This document shows, one piece after another, positions 33,213 through 37,601 of a stretch of 37,601 nt of DNA (its first letter is position 1; each line of letters starts with the position of its first letter). The DNA is from Bacteroidota bacterium (GTDB lineage Bacteria; Bacteroidota; Bacteroidia; AKYH767-A; JABDAW01), in contig JABDAW010000009.1 of the NCBI GenBank assembly GCA_013288905.1, forward strand, positions 1-37,601, in the 5' to 3' direction. The position numbers and the translations under genes are program-made. The notes under the pieces are model-generated. The model was not told where the DNA came from and did no database searches. It saw nothing but the letters and a program-made list of their open reading frames with translations.

Positions 33213-34646
33213 ATGATGAGAAAGGTACTTTTAATAATAACGATTATCCTATTAACCATTAACGGGTATGCCCAAACTCAATTATGGAGCATGGCATCCG
33301 ATGGTGGAGCATTTCTACATTATGGAACAATTTTTAAATTAAATTTAGATGGCAGTGGATTCTTCGTTGTCCATAGTTGTGATTTTCCTACAAGTGTAAT
33401 TCCAGAGGCAAGTTTGATTTACTTGCCTAATGGGAAAATATATGGAATGACAAATGAGGGAGGTGGAAATCCTGATGTAGGAACTATATTTAGTATTGAT
33501 CCTGCTACAAATATTTATAGTGAACTCTATATTTTTAATGATAGTTTAGGAAATGGATATGCTCCATTTGGTAGTTTATTGTATTCAAACAATGGTAAAT
33601 TATATGGTTTGACGATAGAAGGTGGAGCTGGTTATGGAGTAATTTTCAGTTTCGATATTTCTACTAATACTTATAACACATTAATTGAGCTTGATTCCAA
33701 CAAAGGAATATATCCAGATGGCAGCCTTATTCAAGCCTCAAATGATTCATTATATGGAATGACAGAGGAAGGAGGTACAAATGGTTATGGAGTAATTTTT
33801 AGTTATGACATTGTTTCTAATTCCTATACAGTACTGCATAACTTCGATTCAGTTTCTGGTCTTGATCCATTAGGAGATTTACTACAAGCTACTGATGGGA
33901 AATTATATGGAATGACTTGGGAAGGGGGATTAAATTATGGTGTTTTATTTAGTTATGATATTTCAACCAATATTTTTACTGTTTTGCATAATTTTGATAG
34001 TACAACAGGTAACGTTCCTTCTGGAAATTTAATTCAGGCATTAAATGGGAAGCTATATGGCTTGACTACAGATGGAGGAATTTATGATAAAGGAACATTA
34101 TTCAGTTTTGACCTATCAAATAATATATATTCAAAACTTATTGACTTTAATGGAATAAATGGATGGTGGCCAGAAGGTAGTTTGTTTCAAGCATCAAATG
34201 GATTGCTATACGGAATGACTGTAGTTGGAGGAATTTATGATGATGGAGTGATATTTAATTACAATCCTTTAGATTCGGTATACACCAAGCTAAGAGATTT
34301 GGATACTTTGGATGGATTCAATCCAAACAAATCATATTTTATAGAAGTTCGGAATGCAACAAGCATCCCTCAAACAACTTCCATTCCCCCCGCCATCTCC
34401 CTCTACCCCAATCCCAACAACGGCACCTTCACCTTATCCTATCACTTAAATCAATTAGGAATTAGGAATTATCAATTAGAAATAACAGATATCACCGGCA
34501 GAACCCTTTACTCCTATAGTATAGACAAAATGTCAATTGTCAATTTTCAATTGTCAATTCCCCTAAGCAGCGGCATTTACTTCTGGCAGCTATTGAATGA
34601 TGGAGCCATAATAGGGAATGGGAAGTTGATGATAATTGGCAATTGA
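33213..34646 (+). CDS. GloVer-repeat surface protein with T9SS sorting domain
   Basis: 477 residues from the ATG at 33213; a GTG directly before it and a second ATG after it are alternatives. Signal peptide about 1-21 (ending GYAQ). Then come seven repeats of roughly 48-50 residues with the pattern LYG(M/L)T-EGG---GV(I/L)FS(Y/F)D, the Gloeobacter/Verrucomicrobium-type tandem repeat (TIGR03803). These probably form a beta-propeller. The last approximately 75 residues are a type IX sorting domain (ISLYPNPNNGTFTLSYHLN ... SGIYFWQLL). Function beyond surface or secreted location is unknown. Part of the sorting domain (QLGIRNYQLEI and the later VNFQLSI) is encoded by AATTAGG and AATTGTC-type repeats. 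Confidence 0.85.
   Translation: MMRKVLLIITIILLTINGYAQTQLWSMASDGGAFLHYGTIFKLNLDGSGFFVVHSCDFPTSVIPEASLIYLPNGKIYGMTNEGGGNPDVGTIFSIDPATNIYSELYIFNDSLGNGYAPFGSLLYSNNGKLYGLTIEGGAGYGVIFSFDISTNTYNTLIELDSNKGIYPDGSLIQASNDSLYGMTEEGGTNGYGVIFSYDIVSNSYTVLHNFDSVSGLDPLGDLLQATDGKLYGMTWEGGLNYGVLFSYDISTNIFTVLHNFDSTTGNVPSGNLIQALNGKLYGLTTDGGIYDKGTLFSFDLSNNIYSKLIDFNGINGWWPEGSLFQASNGLLYGMTVVGGIYDDGVIFNYNPLDSVYTKLRDLDTLDGFNPNKSYFIEVRNATSIPQTTSIPPAISLYPNPNNGTFTLSYHLNQLGIRNYQLEITDITGRTLYSYSIDKMSIVNFQLSIPLSSGIYFWQLLNDGAIIGNGKLMIIGN
34453..34471. repeat. AATTAGG heptamer repeat inside a coding region
   Basis: AATTAGG at 34453 and 34460 followed by AATTA, in frame within the sorting domain of the GloVer-repeat gene. It encodes QLGIRN, the same residues as at the ABM-like protein's end. 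Confidence 0.75.
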
Positions 34647-34762
34647 AATCTTGTAAATGGCATTAATTTCCGCTGAAGGAGATACTAATTCGATCATGGA
34701 TCCCTTGATTTAATTTTTTTAAGCATTTCTTGAAGAATGCTTAAACTCTCCTGAAATATTCC

Positions 34763-34770
34763 TAATTTTG
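34763..34770 (+). promoter_or_regulatory. -7 box TAATTTTG
   Basis: Exact TAnnTTTG followed by CAG, 50 bases before the gene at 34821. A 10-bp stem (34718-34727 with 34736-34745) lies just upstream and may end the preceding transcript. Confidence 0.6.
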
Positions 34771-34820
34771 CAGACGGAAAGATGAATAAATATTTATAAC
34801 TTTATTAACAATAATACTAA

Positions 34821-37487
34821 ATGAGACTATTGAAAGATGCAGCAGGGCATGTATTGTCCATGATTTTACTGACCGGAATTTTATTGACATCGAATGGAAG
34901 CTTACAAGCTCAAACTACATACCCCGGAACTGTCGGATATGAGGAGTCGGGAGTTACCGTAAACTATTCGGATATGGTGCAATATGAAGCCACCCATCCC
35001 GAAACAGGAATTAAAAACCCTTTGAACCCTTTGAAACATAGTAATGTCCCTGAATCAGAATTCAGACATGGAGATTTGAATGTGAACAAGGTTAATTCTT
35101 CACCGGATTTATCGAAATCATTAACCCACAGGATGAAAAGCAATAATCTTCCATCCCCCACACCTGATACGACCTTTGAAGGTATTGCCAGTAATGGAAA
35201 TGACATACCTCCGGATACCTACTCTGCAATAGGACCTAACCAGGTAATGATTACAACGAATTCGGACGTTAAGTTAACAAGTAAAACCGGTACTCAACTG
35301 GCTACCCCTGTTTCACTTACGAGCTTTTGGTCTGCTGTTGGAGGATCACTAAGTTGCTTTGATCCGAAATGTGTTTATGATCCATATTCGGACAGGTTTA
35401 TCGTTACTGCTTTATCACTTGATATTACTAATAATTCCAACTCTTATTTATTGGTAGGTGCTTCAGCCACAAATAATCCTACCGGTGCCTGGCATTTATT
35501 TAAAATCGTTATTGATGCTACGAATCAAACCTGGCTTGACTATCCCGAACTTGGATTTAATAAAAACTGGATTGTGGTAAATGGGAATTTATTTAGCAGC
35601 TCACCTTCGAATTTCATGAATGCTGATGTTTTTATATTTAATAAAGCAAATATCCTGGCAGGCACTAATGCCCAACATACTTTGATAAATAATCTCACTA
35701 ATGATTTTTCTGTTTGTCCACTTTTCACATTTGATTCAACGATCAATGACATGTATTGTGCAGAGGCTTATAACGGGACTTCGGCTGCTATATCATTATT
35801 CAAAATAACAGGAACTCCTACCTTGCCGTTATTTAGCCTTATAACTACCTTGAACGGAGCTATTCCCTGGGCTTCTTCAATAAATACCACAGGTGCCGAT
35901 GCCGGTCCCCAAACAGGGACAGCCCATAAAATTGATTTGGATGATGATAGGATTTCCAGCGGAGTTTACAGGAATCATTCAATATGGTTTTCACATAATG
36001 CTTATCTTCCGGCAAGTGCTCCTACGAGATGTTCTATAGAATGGTGGCAAGTGGACACTCTTGGAAATATAATTCAAAATGGTTTGATAGACGACCCAAC
36101 GAGTATAGATACCTTTTTTGTGTATCCTTCTATAGCCGTCAATCAGGCGAATGATGTTGTGGTAGGATATTCTATGCTGGCTTCTAATATGTATCCAAGT
36201 GCCGCTTATTCCTATAGAGCCGCTTCGGATTCCTTAAGCACAATGCGGTTGCCTTATATCTTCAAGCACGGAACAACTTATTATTATCAAACCTTAGCAG
36301 GACCTAATAATCGTTATGGAGATTATTCCTCAACCTCTGTTGATCCTTCCGATAATCAAACCTTTTATACTCATCAGGAATATCCTTTTAATACTACAAC
36401 CTGGGCAACCTGGATAGCAAAGATTTATCAATGCAATGTAGCACCATCGGCACCTGTCCTTGGACCCAATTCTGCCTGCAATACCGGAACCACTACCTTT
36501 TATGTAAACCCGGTACCCTATGCTACTTCATACACATGGACAGTTTCAGGAACAGGCTGGAGTGGATCAAGTACGACAGATTCCATTGCAGTTACTGCTG
36601 GTTCAGGTAATGGGATTATAAAGGTAATAGTTAATAATCCTTGTGGAGCTAGTATCGCTGACTCTGTTATTATAAATTCGGCAGCCTCTCCAATAACTAT
36701 TGCACCAGCATCTATTACATATACACCTCCATTATGTCAGGGAACTACTGTTTATTTTTATGCAACACCCATTAATGGAATTACAGATTATAGATGGGGA
36801 ATAGTTTCTGGAACCGGATGGGCTGGTACAAGTATCGTTGATTCTATCGGTTTATTTGTCGGATCAGTACCATTAACGGTTGCAGTTGCAGGTGTAAATG
36901 GGTGTGGTGCTGGTCCAAATGATACTTTAATTGTAATGCCTGCCCCACTTTATACTTCAACATTTTCTCTTAGTAACGTAACACCTATTCAAACCCAGGT
37001 TATTACTGTTACTTATACTGGAAATGCTCCTTCATCAGCGACCTATAATTGGTCTTTTGGTACCTCAGGAACAGGAACACCAGGAAATCCCTTTCAAGGT
37101 CCTCAAAGTGTTTCATGGACTGCTATTGGCGTAAAGCATATTACTCTGACAGTGGTGGATAGTGGCTGTGCATCATCTCAATCATCTCATGTGGCAACCG
37201 TTGGAGCGTCTGGAATTAATGAAATAAATGCTACCCCGCTTGACATTCAGGTTTATCCCAACCCAAGTGATGGAAATTTTAATCTCAACTTTAAGGACAT
37301 TAAACATGGAGAATTAAATATTCAGTTAATAGACATTCTCGGTCAAATAGTTTACAATGAAGATATAATGCCTGCCACATCCACTTTTTCTAAAACCCTT
37401 GCGGTAAGCAAACTTCCGGCAGGAATTTATTGGATTAATATAAAAGGTAATGACACCTATTTTACCGATAAAATCATTATTAAATAA
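34821..37487 (+). CDS. Large secreted T9SS protein with PKD-like domains
   Basis: 888 residues. Signal peptide about 1-31 (hydrophobic core MILLTGILLTS, ending LQAQ). Residues about 110-540 form one long domain with a propeller-like look: GIASNGNDIPPDTYSAIGPN, CVYDPYSDRFIVTALS, LDYPELGFNKNWIVVNGN, then VNQANDVVVGYS and YGDYSSTSVDPSDNQTFYTH. This is a layout seen in secreted Bacteroidota proteins of unknown role. Two PKD/Ig-like modules follow (about 545-720, each with a YTW or YRW core and DSI(A/G) strand). A third PKD-type module has YNWSFGTSG and HITLTVVDSGC. The type A sorting domain occupies the last approximately 75 residues (IQVYPNPSDGNFNLNF ... LPAGIYWINIKG, ending KIIIK). Likely surface-anchored or released; no catalytic residue recognised. 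Confidence 0.85.
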   Translation: MRLLKDAAGHVLSMILLTGILLTSNGSLQAQTTYPGTVGYEESGVTVNYSDMVQYEATHPETGIKNPLNPLKHSNVPESEFRHGDLNVNKVNSSPDLSKSLTHRMKSNNLPSPTPDTTFEGIASNGNDIPPDTYSAIGPNQVMITTNSDVKLTSKTGTQLATPVSLTSFWSAVGGSLSCFDPKCVYDPYSDRFIVTALSLDITNNSNSYLLVGASATNNPTGAWHLFKIVIDATNQTWLDYPELGFNKNWIVVNGNLFSSSPSNFMNADVFIFNKANILAGTNAQHTLINNLTNDFSVCPLFTFDSTINDMYCAEAYNGTSAAISLFKITGTPTLPLFSLITTLNGAIPWASSINTTGADAGPQTGTAHKIDLDDDRISSGVYRNHSIWFSHNAYLPASAPTRCSIEWWQVDTLGNIIQNGLIDDPTSIDTFFVYPSIAVNQANDVVVGYSMLASNMYPSAAYSYRAASDSLSTMRLPYIFKHGTTYYYQTLAGPNNRYGDYSSTSVDPSDNQTFYTHQEYPFNTTTWATWIAKIYQCNVAPSAPVLGPNSACNTGTTTFYVNPVPYATSYTWTVSGTGWSGSSTTDSIAVTAGSGNGIIKVIVNNPCGASIADSVIINSAASPITIAPASITYTPPLCQGTTVYFYATPINGITDYRWGIVSGTGWAGTSIVDSIGLFVGSVPLTVAVAGVNGCGAGPNDTLIVMPAPLYTSTFSLSNVTPIQTQVITVTYTGNAPSSATYNWSFGTSGTGTPGNPFQGPQSVSWTAIGVKHITLTVVDSGCASSQSSHVATVGASGINEINATPLDIQVYPNPSDGNFNLNFKDIKHGELNIQLIDILGQIVYNEDIMPATSTFSKTLAVSKLPAGIYWINIKGNDTYFTDKIIIK

Positions 37488-37569
37488 TTATTTCTTATAA
37501 GAACTACTGTTAATTTCAATTGCTTTTAAACGGGTTTTTATAAATATTTTAATTAGAATAAGTTTAAAG

Positions 37570-37577
37570 TAATTTTG
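37570..37577 (+). promoter_or_regulatory. -7 box TAATTTTG at the right edge
   Basis: Exact TAnnTTTG in the last 40 bases, probably serving a gene beyond the window. Confidence 0.4.
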
Positions 37578-37601
37578 TCATTACAAATAAAATTTGCATC
37601 T

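Overview
The window looks like chromosomal DNA of a Bacteroidota bacterium, probably a free-living or metagenome-derived Chitinophagales, Sphingobacteriales or flavobacteria-like lineage. The evidence is as follows. At least a dozen upstream regions carry the Bacteroidota -7 promoter word TAnnTTTG, and one also has a TTTG box 19 bp upstream. Three secreted proteins end in type IX secretion (T9SS) sorting domains with a YPNP or MPNP motif. Several families are typical of the phylum: 37-kDa nucleoid-associated protein, DUF4199, TIGR02757, DUF4139, and the alanine-racemase-fold arginine decarboxylase. There is no rRNA, tRNA, phage or CRISPR that I can support.

Layout. 1-5370 (+): amino-acid permease, nucleoid-associated protein, MATE exporter, fmt. 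5438-6711: a palindrome and, 9 bp beyond it, a complete IS630-type element with TA duplication and a -1 frameshift transposase. 6874-11889: an arginine block with arginase-argS on the minus strand and arginine decarboxylase-tadA on the plus strand, divergent from a 120-bp gap. 12083-17524: a small lipoprotein, a DUF4139/MuiA-like protein, an LpxR-like outer-membrane deacylase, a possibly frameshifted membrane protein, and a 226-aa orphan preceded by an easily missed 43-codon ORF. 17700-18090: a 21/22-bp satellite. 18397-22274: an orphan with a carboxypeptidase-regulatory-like domain, a bidirectional terminator, and uvrA (TTG start). 22380-24611: a secreted M43-like metalloprotease, then two gene shards (PKD repeats and the mltG 3' end) butted head to head. 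24635-25160: a 31-bp-arm hairpin and an 83-bp palindromic repeat array. 25771-29636 (-): TIGR02757 and gpmI (one transcription unit), and phoH. 30014-31666 (+): SAM hydroxide adenosyltransferase family protein, ABM monooxygenase-like protein, DUF4199. 31669-32619 (-): an orphan gene. 32824-33090: a 42-bp satellite. 33213-37487 (+): two T9SS-secreted proteins.

Most protein-coding content is ordinary housekeeping, and I see no convincing defence system, biosynthetic cluster or new multi-gene machine. The unusual part is the DNA between genes. Almost every long gap holds a different structured repeat: 21/22-bp, 42-bp and 83-bp arrays, long palindromes sharing a core, and an AATTAGG heptamer that has spread into coding sequence. 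Two of the arrays lie a few hundred bases upstream of unrecognised single genes that have clear promoters. The best leads are those repeat-orphan pairs, the palindrome family, the arginine gene block with its enlarged ArgRS, the frameshifted IS630 element and the 43-codon leader ORF.
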